Below, piece after piece: positions 54,111 to 64,000 of a stretch of 64,000 bases of DNA (its first letter is position 1; every line of letters begins with the position of its first letter). Position numbers and translations under genes: made by a program. The stretch spans positions 112,716,683 through 112,780,682 of the forward strand of contig NC_073693.1 of assembly GCF_029784155.1 (NCBI RefSeq). Direction: 5' to 3'. Source of the stretch: Uranotaenia lowii. Lineage: Eukaryota; Arthropoda; Insecta; Diptera; Culicidae. Under the pieces are notes generated by a model. It was not told the DNA's origin. It did not search any database and worked only from the letters and a program-made list of their open reading frames with translations.

Positions 54111-55649
54111 CGGACGGCATTAAACTTAAAATTTTGGTAATGATTGTTGTTTGCAGAGCTCGATGTTATTTTTTAAAACTACAAGTTTTTGATAAACAAA
54201 AAAATTAAACAAGGATCTATAAAAAGAGTTCATGTACTTGCATTTTTTTTTAATTCAAGATGATTAAACCAGCTGAAATTGAAAAGGTTCATCACTAAAT
54301 CTTGATCATTTTTCAATTATTAGAATGATTTAATTGATTTAAAATGGTGGGAGGGGGTCAGTTTCAAATGAGACTTAAATATTTTCTGCACATCAGACCC
54401 GTGCAAAGGACACGTCCAAGGGGAGGGGGGTTTCAAATTTCAAAATTTGTTCGAAATTATAACAATACCAAAAAAAAGTACAATAAATAAGCAAATTGAT
54501 TTCCAAAACCATATTTAAACCCATGATCATCAAATCAATTTTATTTCCGGTTAGTAATTAATAAGTTCTTCGAAATGTTGATTCTTATTCTGAACTAAAG
54601 AAAACCAATTAAGTATTTTCAAAACATCAGAAACGGAATGCGAATTAAATTTTGGAAAAAAGCCAGAATTTGAAGCTTCGGGCATAACAATCAGTGCACA
54701 GAAGAAGAATACATCAAATATAGCACCAGATTTGATAAGAAATTAAACTCGAATTCATACAAAAAATCAGATCAGGTCAATTTCAATCGTAGGGTTGGTT
54801 GAAAATTTTTCTGTAATGTCATCCATTTGACATACAATTCAATCACATTTTGAAGTGTTAATTATCGATGAGAATATATTAATTTTGAACTTCAGAGAGT
54901 TAATTCGAAATTAGCTGATGATTGATTTAAAAATAAAAATAATTAATTTTATTTCAAGAGTATCAGTTATCAAAGTCAGAGATAAAATCATTATTAATAT
55001 ACAGATGCTACCAGTAATCATTTAAAAGGCAAGAAAAATTAATGTTTGATTGTGTTAGCAGTTATAACTTTATGTATTTGAAATACAACAACAATTCATC
55101 ATCACTGACAAAGTTGGGAAGTGGAAGAGTTCTTGAATGATCAAATACGAAATTGACAAAAATAAAAACAAGAAGTTTCGAAGTTTTATTATAAATATTA
55201 AAAAAAAATATATATAGCAAATACTAATTAAGTACACATTGCGCTAAAAAATATTCTTGAAAGTTGCTACTTCGAATCGCATTTTTTAACTTTTTCACAG
55301 ATTAAATTAAAATCATGATCGATAGGAAAAAGATTATTTAAAATAATAAAAATTAGCGAATCTCTTTTAAATTTTCAAGTGAAGTTATTGTGTAAAATTT
55401 CATGCTCTAATTATTTTCTCGACGTCAATTGGAATATTGAGTTCTGGAAAGGGCAAATGCAAGATACTTAGTTTTTTCTCATTCAAAACTTCGATTTATA
55501 TTCTTCCTAAAGGATGATGTAGGTATAGAAAACAAAAAAAAATTATGATTAATGGAATTTCGGTGAAATTTGCATTCTAATAGGAATCAAATAAAAGTAA
55601 TTAAAATTATAGACGGATAGATAAGATGAGGAAGCAAGAAAGGTTTTGA

Positions 55650-55710
55650 AAAGGAGCCAACGGACATCGGCTCATTATGCAACTGACTTACCAACAGAGC
55701 CATATCACAA
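55650..55710 (-). repeat. tRNA-like A-box fragment, possible SINE relic
   Basis: On the minus strand GATATGGCTCTGTTGGTAAG then TCAGTTGC resembles the 5' half of a tRNA-derived SINE with an A box. No B box is seen at the expected spacing, so it is partial at best. Confidence 0.3.
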
Positions 55711-56815
55711 ACCCATTTCAAGATATATTTTTTCTATATTTACGACACTTTTACTTCAAAACAATGAAAATGAAAATTTGTTTCCATTTATTTATATTTT
55801 TATTTATTTTTTTTGTCCATGAGGAAAGAATTGAAGACATGTGATTAAAATGCTTCTTAAAAAATTCTTCTCTCTCATTTTCAATATCCATACATTTCAT
55901 CAAACTTTCTATTTGACAAGAATTTTCATAATGTTGAAATGTTCTTTGTTTTGTTCTTCTAATTTTCACCGATATGGTCGATAAAATAAATTAACAAACA
56001 AAACCACGGTGATTAAATTCTTCATGCATCAATTTTTTTATGAAAATGAAAAAGATTAGTTTTAAACATTTGAAAAAGATTTTTTCTAATAAAAACGTCT
56101 TACCAAAACAATTCAAGAGATAGCATTTTGGGGCCTATGTTTTAATGATTGGTTTAATAGATTATGGTGCGCTGAACTCGAATCATCAACTAGATTTTGT
56201 TTATCACCTCTCGTTTTGGTGATAATAAAGTTTATAATTTTTAAAATGAATCAGTTTTGAGTGAAATCAATCACTGATAACTGATGAACTTACAAGTTTA
56301 TATGAAAACAAACTGAACCGGATTTTTTTTTGTTATACTTTATTCAATAAAGGAATAATACTTTTATGATGATTAATGATCTAAAAATAATCTACAGTTT
56401 TAAATAATTCCGAAAAACTTTGACATTATACTAAAGATATTTTTTTAAAACAAAGATTTTACTTCATTTAAAAAAATTGCTTAAGGCTGAAAAACGATTT
56501 TTTTCTGCTTTGAGAAATATCTTTAACCCATCATTTAACTCATCATTACTTCTTTAAACATTCGTAAAAAGTCTATTATTTTACAGAATATGGAATAGTA
56601 AACAAACAGAAAACTTCAATAATTTTTTTTCACTGAAGTCAAAATTATTTGCGTTCTAGGGAAAAGAAATGTGGTACGAACCCTTATTTCGAATATGAAT
56701 TGTAATGTTTAAAAGTTATGACAGAAAAGTGCATAATTTTCTTAAGTAATTTTTAACCTTTTTGAAAATAATTTAGGGCACCAATATAAATCAAAATAAG
56801 CTCTTAAATACTGTT

Positions 56816-57308
56816 CATTTTTATGGCAAATCAGTCCAAGCTTTTTATGATACGAATTTTATTACATTCCCGACGTTTCGGTTTCGTATGACACCATCTT
56901 CAGGGATTAAATAACAACGACTACTTTTGACAGATGGCGGATTTGGTTTCTTGTAGTTATGTTTGTTTAAAATCTCAGAACTCTGCACCTCTGTCTATAT
57001 TGGACTGACATATAGACAAGATAGACAGAGGTGCAGGGTTCTGTAATTCTAAACAAACATAACTACAAGAAACCAAATCCGCCATCTGTCAAAAATATTG
57101 TAAACGATAACACGCAGAGGGGAACCGATGAAGATATGATTTCACAGAGTTCTGCCGCCTAAAAGTTATGGCTAAGTGTTTTCTCGATATTTGTGAAACT
57201 ATTCTAGTAACGGAATCTAAAACAATACGCTTTTACTAAAGCAAGACACAACGACTATTTAATCCCTGAAGATGGTGTCAAAAGCTTGGACTGATTTGCC
57301 GTAAAAAT
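56816..57308. repeat. Foldback repeat with a second hammerhead-like core
   Basis: The outer arms match in inverse orientation (GGCAAATCAGTCCAAGCTTTT near 56825 and AAAGCTTGGACTGATTTGCC near 57281). The inner arms are long and nearly perfect: GACAGATGGCGGATTTGGTT at 56929 is mirrored at 57073-57092. The centre has another inverted pair, CTGCACCTCTGTCTAT and ATAGACAGAGGTGCAG-like. ATCCCTGAAGATGGTGTC is present in both outer arms. No protein is encoded. It lies inside the AT-rich family copy 54270-58600. Confidence 0.75.
56875..56903 (-). ncRNA. Hammerhead-ribozyme-like core in a foldback arm
   Basis: Minus strand: CTGAAGA, T, GGTGTC, ATAC, GAAACC, GAAAC, then GTC. The hairpin GGTGTC/GAAACC pairs at five of six positions. 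GAAAC followed by GTC keeps the conserved GAAA and a cleavage-type GUC triplet. The mirrored arm near 57266 keeps CTGAAGATGGTGTC but has lost the GAAAC side. Same unpaired T as at 38415-38444. Confidence 0.33.
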
Positions 57309-58668
57309 TAACATTAATAAAAATACAGTCGATCCCTTGAATAACACACCTCTTAAATACTTTTCATCTAAAAAAGTGTTAATTCTTTGGCCATTTGAAT
57401 TTATAAACACCCTTTTGAATGTGTGGTCGAATATTTAGATAAAAAATAGAGGCTAAAATTGGGTTCTTGAAAAAATATTTCATATCAGCATGAAATTTGT
57501 ATTGATTCAAACGATTTCTTTATCTGAGTGATCATCAATGTAATGAATGAACTCGATTAGATACACTTAGATACAAAAAAAAATGTTACACGACCATGAT
57601 GCACACTGCTTCTCCTCTTCCCTTCAAATTTCGTTTAAATTAATTAAAGGATTGTATTTTAAAAAATTGAAATAAGATAAGTTCAACAAACTTTCGCTAC
57701 ATACTTATTTTAATATCCTATTGAACAGCTCTTACATCTTTTATAAAACAATTTGCGAATCTTTAATATTCACTGCGAACAATTGTTTATAAAAAGATAA
57801 TTTTCATCATTTGTATTTTGAGCAGTTTAAAAATTATCAATTCAAGAACTCTTTAAAGAATCTTCCGATATAAATTTAATTTTACAATAAAAAAATACAC
57901 ACATTTTTATAGAAGAAAATGTGAAAAAAATCTTTTTTTAAGTGTCTATATATCACCGCAAAAATTTTAAGTGATTCTTGTTTTGCAACAATACCTTTGT
58001 AAATCCATAGATTTATTTCAGAAAAGGCTAACAATTGCTATGAATTTAAAATTTAATTTTTTTAAGTATATTGCTGAATCGTTATTCCAAAAAACTAATT
58101 AATATAAACTCTTGTTTCGATTCTTCAATTTCTGAATAAATATAAATTTAATTCTAAAACATAATCATAAAGATAAAATTCTTAGGTATGCAGCTTTCGG
58201 GCCTTTAGTTTTATTTGTTTTCTCTTAAATTTCAAGCTCTCATAGATTTCTAAATTTATTAAAACTCAATCGAAAGAAAAAGTAACAAATTTGAAACGAA
58301 TGACTGAGGAACAAAGTGAAAAAAAAAATGTATTTTTGCTTCATGCACTCAATATTTTCAAACTTGTGTATAATTTAAAATAAAAAAAAAATGAACAAAG
58401 GGTTCATTTCTCACAGCAAATACTATCTTTCAATGAAAAGTTCTAATCAATTGCAATTGAAATATCGAAACTATCAGTTTCAGGGTGGATTTTTAGCTTA
58501 AATTATTAAGCTGGATTTCTACTTAAAATTTTAATTATCATTGTGTGGATGAGCTAAAGTATCGATGATATAAATGGTGAGAATTTGAAAATCCAGCCGT
58601 GTTGGTTAAAAATAAGAAAAGCATCTTAAGCGATTGCCTTTTTCCCGAGAAAATAATCGAGTAATGAC

Positions 58669-59488
58669 TAAAGTGCCTTACACGGGATTTCGCGAGAATT
58701 AAAAAAAAATCGGGAATTCCCGAATCCCGGGAAACGCTTAGAAATTCCCGGGAATTCCCGAATCCAATAAAATGTGGTAAATTACTAATAATTTACACGA
58801 TCTAAATTGGAAAAATTAATCAGATTGAGCAAGGAAAATGTTAGTTCTACCATGGGTTAATCTTTAATATTATTTTTCTTAAATCTGGTTGCATTCAATT
58901 GCATAAAAAAACGTTTTTCCGATCAAAAACTTAGTGTAAAAGTGAAAAACGACAAAGCATCTATAAAACCAAACGATTCCAATAACGAAACGCTACGGAA
59001 TGAATCTGAATGTTCTATTTTGCAGCACTCATAATTTAGAACTTCCGTTTCGGATACTATTAACACTAGCAAAATCATCAGCAAAAAAAATTACATATTG
59101 TGGAAGAAATGGAAAGTAATCTGATAATTTACGTATGATGAATAACCTGAAGTCTAGCTTACTAACTTCTTTCGATAGTGAAACATCTTTCCAAATTATT
59201 TCAATTTTTTGTACCGAAATCTGACAAGTCAATATTTTGCGTCTTGGGTTCGATTATTGAATTTTTGAGGCATTAAAAAAATTTGAAATGTTTTGCATTT
59301 AAAATACCGGTTTTTTTTTATTTAAAAATACCATATCGATAAGGATTCGTACGAAGTAGATGGTTTAGATCCTCATGTTGAAATGTTCATTTTCAATTTT
59401 TCTCGGGATCCCGAGAATTCCCGGGAAAAGGGTTTACAGATTTCTCGATTCCCGGGAACGCTAAAATGGTCGGGAAATGGACACTCTA
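58669..59488. mobile_element. hAT-like MITE with CCCGGGAATTCCCG palindromes, copy 2
   Basis: The right end reverse-complements to TAGAGTGTCCATTTCCCGAC. The left end TAAAGTGCCTTACACGGG is diverged. Flanking octamers GTAATGAC (58661-58668) and GTGAAGAC (59489-59496) match at six of eight positions, consistent with an old 8-bp duplication. Subterminal GGGAATTCCCG palindromes occur at 58710-58765 and 59400-59460. Length 820 bp, close to copy 1 (829 bp). Confidence 0.65.
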
Positions 59489-59989
59489 GTGAAGACGGGA
59501 TATTATTATCACTGGTTTTATCTCATCTGGGGAAAATTTATACATGAAAATTCGAAAAAACACCCACTAGGAAAAGTTCGAACTTTTTATAGAAAATCAG
59601 CGTTTGCGAGTATTTTGTAACAGTTTTTTGGCGGTTGGGAGGAGGGGAGGTTGATCTCCAGCTAACATGAAATCGTAATAGAAATGATAATCTAAATCGA
59701 TTATTAGGACATTTTCAAAAACCATCGTTTACAATTTGGTATTGAATGATTTTATATCATTCATTTACGACAAGCTTTGCTCAAAAATAGTTGAGTCGGA
59801 TAGCAGTTTAGTCAATTCGCAAATATATCTCCAAAAGGTTGTGAATAAACTAATACAACATTTACGATTTGAGTGAACTGATTTACGACAAGGTGGTCCA
59901 TCAATTAAAACTCTATGCGATCTCTCCCTTTCTTCCTTTAACCGGTTCGTAAAAAGAAAATCTTACCTATAGAGCTATAGCGTGGATCT

Positions 59990-60080
59990 TATCAACTGAA
60001 GAGTTGGTATCGTGTTGAGATACCGGACAGCCAACTCGGAGGACTGGATTCAAATCTCGGTCGAGGATTTTTTTTTTTTG
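59990..60080 (+). repeat. tRNA-like or SINE-like unit with B box and poly(T)
   Basis: GAGTTGGTATCGTG could serve as an A box. GGATTCAAATC (60046-60056) fits a pol III B box about 40 bases later. A run of T from about 60068 would terminate pol III. The T-arm pairing is poor, so it is not a functional tRNA; a SINE head is more likely. Confidence 0.35.
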
Positions 60081-61854
60081 TTTTACTCAAATTACTTAAA
60101 ATCATTTATTTTGCTTTTTGAGGGGAAATCGAAACGTTGGAATCTTATCATTGTAGATATATCGCCTCCACTTTTGTAGCTATATGCTATTTTGGTAAGT
60201 TTTATACAATCGTTTCATCTGGTATAATTGTTTGAATAATTACGTTGTTCCTGTGATATACCTTCTTAAATGTTTGCTGGGTCACTCTGACCACCCTATA
60301 GGTCCTATAGGACCGCTCCTGGTTTCTATGTATTTTATCCTTATATGGACTGCCCTTCTTCTAAAGCCAGAAGAGCTCCTATATAATAATTTGTCAATTT
60401 TGATTCCATTTGCTCGATTAGTTCTCGCGGATTTCAAAAATTTATAAGAAACCTCCTTTCCTCTTTGTATTTTCCCATTGGCAGAAAAATGGGTCTCAAA
60501 TTCTTTCAAGTTTGGTTCCATTTGTTCAATAAGCTTTCGAGATATGCAAAAAAAGTTTGTATGATGCTACCTCTCCTCTAAAAATAAAACAACAACAAAG
60601 TCAAAAACTTCAAAAAAAACTACATTTATTTTTGAAAAATTTAATATTTTAACTTTGAAGAAAAAGTTTAATTTTTCAAAATACAATGTGAATGACCATC
60701 AAACCGAGCCGCTTCAGCCACCTTCGAAACCAGACATATGTCGCATGGTTGACTGTCAGATTGTACCTAGTAGCGATGTGTATGCTACCTGCATGCAATT
60801 TCGAGTAAAACATGCACGTTTAACGAATTGCAGCGCTGCTACTGGAATTACCTTTTTCCAGTGTTTTTTTTTTTGTTGTTGTTATGTTAGACCCGGTGAC
60901 GTAGTTTTGCGCTCCACAGAACATGAGCCCAATTGGATGGGCGCCGAGAGCTAAACATGCAGAAGCTTTGCCAAACCTTCCACCAATCGTCCCTCCCCCG
61001 AACATTTTGCAGTTTTGCTGTCTGAAAGTTGTCACTTTACTGCTGCTGCTGCTGCTATTATTTTTGCTTGTCGTCTGGGATCTGGCCAGACATGGACGGC
61101 GGCTAAATTGCTGCTACTGACTGGCGGCATTTTTTTCATCTCCAATACGCGCGGCAAAATAAAATGCATACACGTCCTCTACCTATCAATGCTGATGGCT
61201 CTGTCTGACTTCTGCTTGGTGGCGATTCTGCTGGTAATGTTTGCGAGACGGCCCTTTTTTAGTTGTTTTTTTTTGTTGCTGTCGATTGCGCCCGTGGGAA
61301 CTTGTTGCAGTTTTTGTGGTTGGCAATTTTTGTGAAACAATAGCAGACGGGCGACCACAGCCTGGTTCTGTTTTTGGGTACATTGTTTTAAATGACATTG
61401 TTTAGTGTTAACTGTTTTAGAATCAAAAATGAACTAAAAACTGTTAGAGAAGAATACACCTCCAGCTAATAAATGACAAAATAACGAGTGTTCGTTGAAC
61501 AACAGATTGTGAAGAACGATAACTTTACTGATATAAAGTGGTTTATCCTCGAATTTTAAATAATCGATTTAGAAATTTTATTGATTTTCAGTTGGCTTAA
61601 CTTGAAAGCAATGAATTTGTTTTCCAAAACTAAATCTATTAAAATTTGTCGAACTTGAATTGTGTTGGAATTTTAAGCTGAAAAAAATCTTGAAGCGAAA
61701 ATTACTAATCAACTAACAGTGTTACTAGATTCTTTAAATGAAAAATATGTTCATTCCACATCTCTGTTTTGAGCAAAATATAAGCCAATGTATGAGATAT
61801 GATCAATAAGGAAGCCCTTTTTACCCAACTTTGTTGAAAACTTCTTCTTACTTA
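60081..61854. other. Gene-free stretch with a GC-richer island at 60660-61380
   Basis: The island contains GCTGCTGCTGCT-type runs and no repeat matches in this window. Frames on both strands (up to 106 codons) overlap and lack domains. The palindrome CCTATAGGTCCTATAGG lies near 60296. From 61390 to 61850 the sequence is AT-rich and empty. It may be ancestral single-copy DNA. Confidence 0.35.
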
Positions 61855-63450
61855 CCTACATAATGTTCCCGCGCCGATCCTCGAGAAAAAGACCTCTGGC
61901 CGTGATTAATGACCTTCACTGTTGACGATCCGGAGCCAGCGGCTTCACTATGTCCCAGTCAAGACTCCCGTCGACAGTTTGTATTTCGGCGGCTAGGCTT
62001 CGCCATCACGAGTTTCTGTCTCTTCTTCGATGTCCTTCAGGATTTTATTCTAGCGCCTCTCTGCAAATCTCGTTCTCATCTCTTCACAGCGTGTGCCCAA
62101 TCCATCTCCACTTACGTTCCCAAATCTCGATTTCTAGCGCCTTTTGATGACACTTACGATGTTGTCCCTCATTCGAGATCCAGTTGTCAGGCCACCAAGC
62201 GCGGATGATATTCCGCAGGCAGCGGTGTACAAATATTTGCAGTTTTCGCGTCGTCACCGCATATGTGCACCAAGTTTCGCACCCGTACAGCAATACGGAT
62301 TTGACGTTTGAGTTGAAGATTCTGATTTTCGTTCGTAGAGAAACCCGGCGTGACCACCAGATGTTTCGGGACTCGCAAACGCAAATCGGGCCTTTCTGAT
62401 CCGGGTTTCGATGTCTTTTCTGGTACCACCATCAGGCATTATCTGGCTACCAAGATACTGGAAGCACTTCACTTTCTCTATCTGTTGTCCAGCTACCACG
62501 AAATTGAAAGGATTTACTTTGTGATTTCCATCGACTTGGTCTTCCCGACATTGACTTTGAGACCTGCTGCCTTGGAACTTTCGGTGAGGTCGTCGAGTTT
62601 GCTCTGCATATCCGGTTGTGTTTGGGCTAGCAAAACAATATCGTCAGCCATGTCAAGATCGTTCAGTTGCTCCATTGTTGAAGGATTCCACGGTAATCCT
62701 CGGTTCGGTGCACAGTCGATCAATCCAGTCCGAATCTCATCCATAACGATGAGAAAAAGAAGCGGTGATAAGATACATCCCTGTCTCAGTCCAGCAGTTA
62801 CCGGGTTTGGATCGGACAAGACACCGCCGTGCTAGACATTGCATGAAAATGCTTCGTACTGTGCTTCGATGAGATGGACTAGTTTCTTTGGGACTTCTCA
62901 TCGCCTTAAAGCCGCCCAGACGTTTTCATGGTTAAGTCGATCGAATGCTTTTTCGAAATCAACGAACACCAGCAGAAGAGAGACCTGGAATTTGTTGGTG
63001 TGTTCCAGTGTCATTCGTAGCGTTGTGATGTGGTCCACACATGATCGTCCGGATCGGAATCCAGCTTGTTGCCGTCGGAGTGTAGCGTCGATATTCTCCT
63101 GGATCCTGTTCAGGATCACTTTGCAGAGTACTTTGAGAGTTGTACAGATGAACGTTATGCCTTGCCAGTTACCGCAATCTGCCAGGTCCGCTATCTTCGG
63201 GACCTTTACAAGGATATCCTGCATCCAGACGGTCGGGAATGTTGCAGTATCTCAGATGTCAGCGAAAAGACGGTGTAACAGTTGTTCTGACAAGACAGGG
63301 TCAGCATTCAGCATTCCAGCAGGGATGCAATAGATCCCAGGTACTTTGTTGGATTTCATGTCTTTGATTAATGCTTCTATTTCATCCAGTGATCGCACTT
63401 CCGAGTTGACGCCATTAATGCGACTTCGAGCTGCGGGTTCTGCTGGCCAT
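61855..63450 (-). pseudogene. Second RTE-like LINE family, reverse transcriptase relic
   Basis: Minus-strand pieces read in order: WQGITFICTTLKVLCKVILN, LRRQQAGFRSGRSCVDHITT, VFVDFEKAFDRLNHENVWAA (first catalytic Asp), VTAGLRQGCILSPLLFLIV, LNDLDMADDIVLLAQTQ (ADD active site; the usual F/Y is M-A here), LKVNVGKTKSMEITK, KCFQYLGSQIMPDGGT, and finally LYGCETW and WERKWRWIGHTL. Stops and frameshifts separate the pieces (for example after WAALRR near 62898 and near 62514). The 3' end has TATGTAGGTAAGTAAG, a short tetranucleotide tail. The sequence differs from the 1-1166 / 36540 / 50407 family. The 5' half is missing or unreadable beyond 63450. Confidence 0.8.
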
Positions 63451-63547
63451 CGCTATTCGTGACTCGGAAGAGTTATTCAAAATGCTCATATCAACGCTTG
63501 AGCTGATCTGTCCGATCTGTCAACAGCTGACTTGCTCAGTCCTTTTT

Positions 63548-64000
63548 TTATTTATTTATTTAACAATCTTTGCAGCTGCTTCAAATTATTTACAGAGATT
63601 AAACTATCCTATCCTAGATTTAAACACAGATTTCGACAAATTAAAATCAAATTCACTAGCAATTTCGTTGAATTTTGCACAACATACATCTAAAAGATTG
63701 TTCTGACTATAAAGAGTTCGTCAGTGAGAAAGTCTTAGCAATTCCTGCGACCGGGTTGTTCTTAAACCTTAAATACGGCAGGAGCGACAGCAATTCCGGA
63801 CGATCCACGTTATTCTGAATGATGTCGAAAATGCAAAGGCGTAGTTGGAAAACGCGCTTTGATGCCAGCGTCGGTAGATTTAGTAGTAAGAACCGTTGTT
63901 CGTAAGGCGGAAGCTCAAATCCGTTGCTCCATGGTAGCTGAGGTAATGCGTTTCTGACGAAGCATCGTTGTACTTTCACGATTTTATTTGATTGTTCCGT
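63548..64000 (-). pseudogene. C-terminal end of a third LINE type, running off the right edge
   Basis: The minus strand encodes KVQRCFVRNALPQLPWSNGF, ELPPYEQRFLLLNLPTLASK and RPELLSLLPYLRFKN. This is the conserved C-terminal block found after the RT in Jockey/I/R1-type LINEs. One frameshift near 63725 leads into NNLLDVCCAKFNEIASEF and SKSVFKSRIG, then a stop. The 3' end carries AAATAAATAAATAAA, a TAA-like tail seen in I-type elements. The RT domain lies beyond 64000. It is close to, but distinct from, the RTE-like relic on its left. Confidence 0.7.

Larger units (their letters stand above)
54270..58600 (+). repeat. AT-rich CCGG-family repeat, copy 4, with a nested foldback
   Basis: Blocks at 56095-56300 align with 20320-20480 and 43430-43640. 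ATATTTCATATCAGCA at 57478 aligns with 20890. 58095-58470 aligns with the reverse complement of 29690-30060. No CCGG-rich terminus is evident at either edge, so both boundaries are loose. A foldback element (56816-57308) and a tRNA-like fragment (55650-55710) sit inside. No coding domain occurs in 4 kb. Confidence 0.45.

Noticed and set aside
59990..60080. A functional tRNA gene
   Set aside because: A B-box-like motif is present, but acceptor and T-arm pairing do not form a cloverleaf. A SINE-like relic fits better.
60655..61335. Frames of 99 and 106 codons with poly-Leu/Ala from CTG repeats
   Set aside because: Low-complexity translations of GCTGCTGCT runs, with no domain and competing frames on both strands.

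Overview
This window looks like gene-poor, strongly AT-rich euchromatin from a mosquito (Diptera: Culicidae). The call is inference. It rests on a Juan/Jockey-type LINE, other APE-type LINEs, DD37E-like Tc1/mariner relics, many MITEs with TA or 8-bp target duplications, and one possible short (67 bp) insect-style intron. No rRNA, CRISPR, operon or bacterial signal is present. Almost every long open frame is a transposon ORF or a shadow of a repeat. Only one possible host gene was found, a two-exon reading frame of 98 codons at 7901-8264.

Layout, left half: 1-1600 is a broken RTE-like LINE on the minus strand. 2171-4668 is a 2.5 kb TIR element with TA ends. 5866-13507 is a patchwork holding the possible gene, an hAT MITE with a perfect 8-bp duplication (8368-9200) and a 3.1 kb repeat (10004-13085). 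15083-16390 has perfect 20-bp TIRs. 16524-19717 is a second copy of the hAT MITE, split by a 1.9 kb TA element. 19720-22645 is an AT-rich family with CCGG-rich ends. 24941-28026 is an hAT MITE with a perfect 8-bp duplication that itself holds a second copy of the 10004-13085 repeat. A deleted Tc1/mariner copy follows at about 28210-28795, and another AT-rich copy at 29570-32352.

Layout, right half: 33318-36314 is a TA element split by a 5'-truncated L1-like LINE whose 677-codon RT frame is still open. 36540-37265 is an internally deleted RTE-like copy. 38366-41751 packs three foldback structures into 3.4 kb, one made from a transposase gene. 41965-42793 is a palindrome-rich hAT-like MITE. 44480-50280 is an 81-bp minisatellite into which a 4.27 kb Juan-like LINE has inserted with a perfect 14-bp target duplication and two open ORFs. 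50407-51475 and about 61855-63450 are RTE-like LINE relics, 53266-53950 is a mariner relic, and 63548-64000 is the 3' end of another LINE that runs out of the window.

The parts do not form a pathway. The window records successive insertions, and nesting gives their order. The youngest-looking events are the Juan-like LINE and the L1-like LINE. The most unusual signals are hammerhead-ribozyme-like cores in foldback repeats, the cluster of long hairpins at 38366-41751, and a LINE ORF2 that reads through its own poly(A) tail into the flanking satellite.
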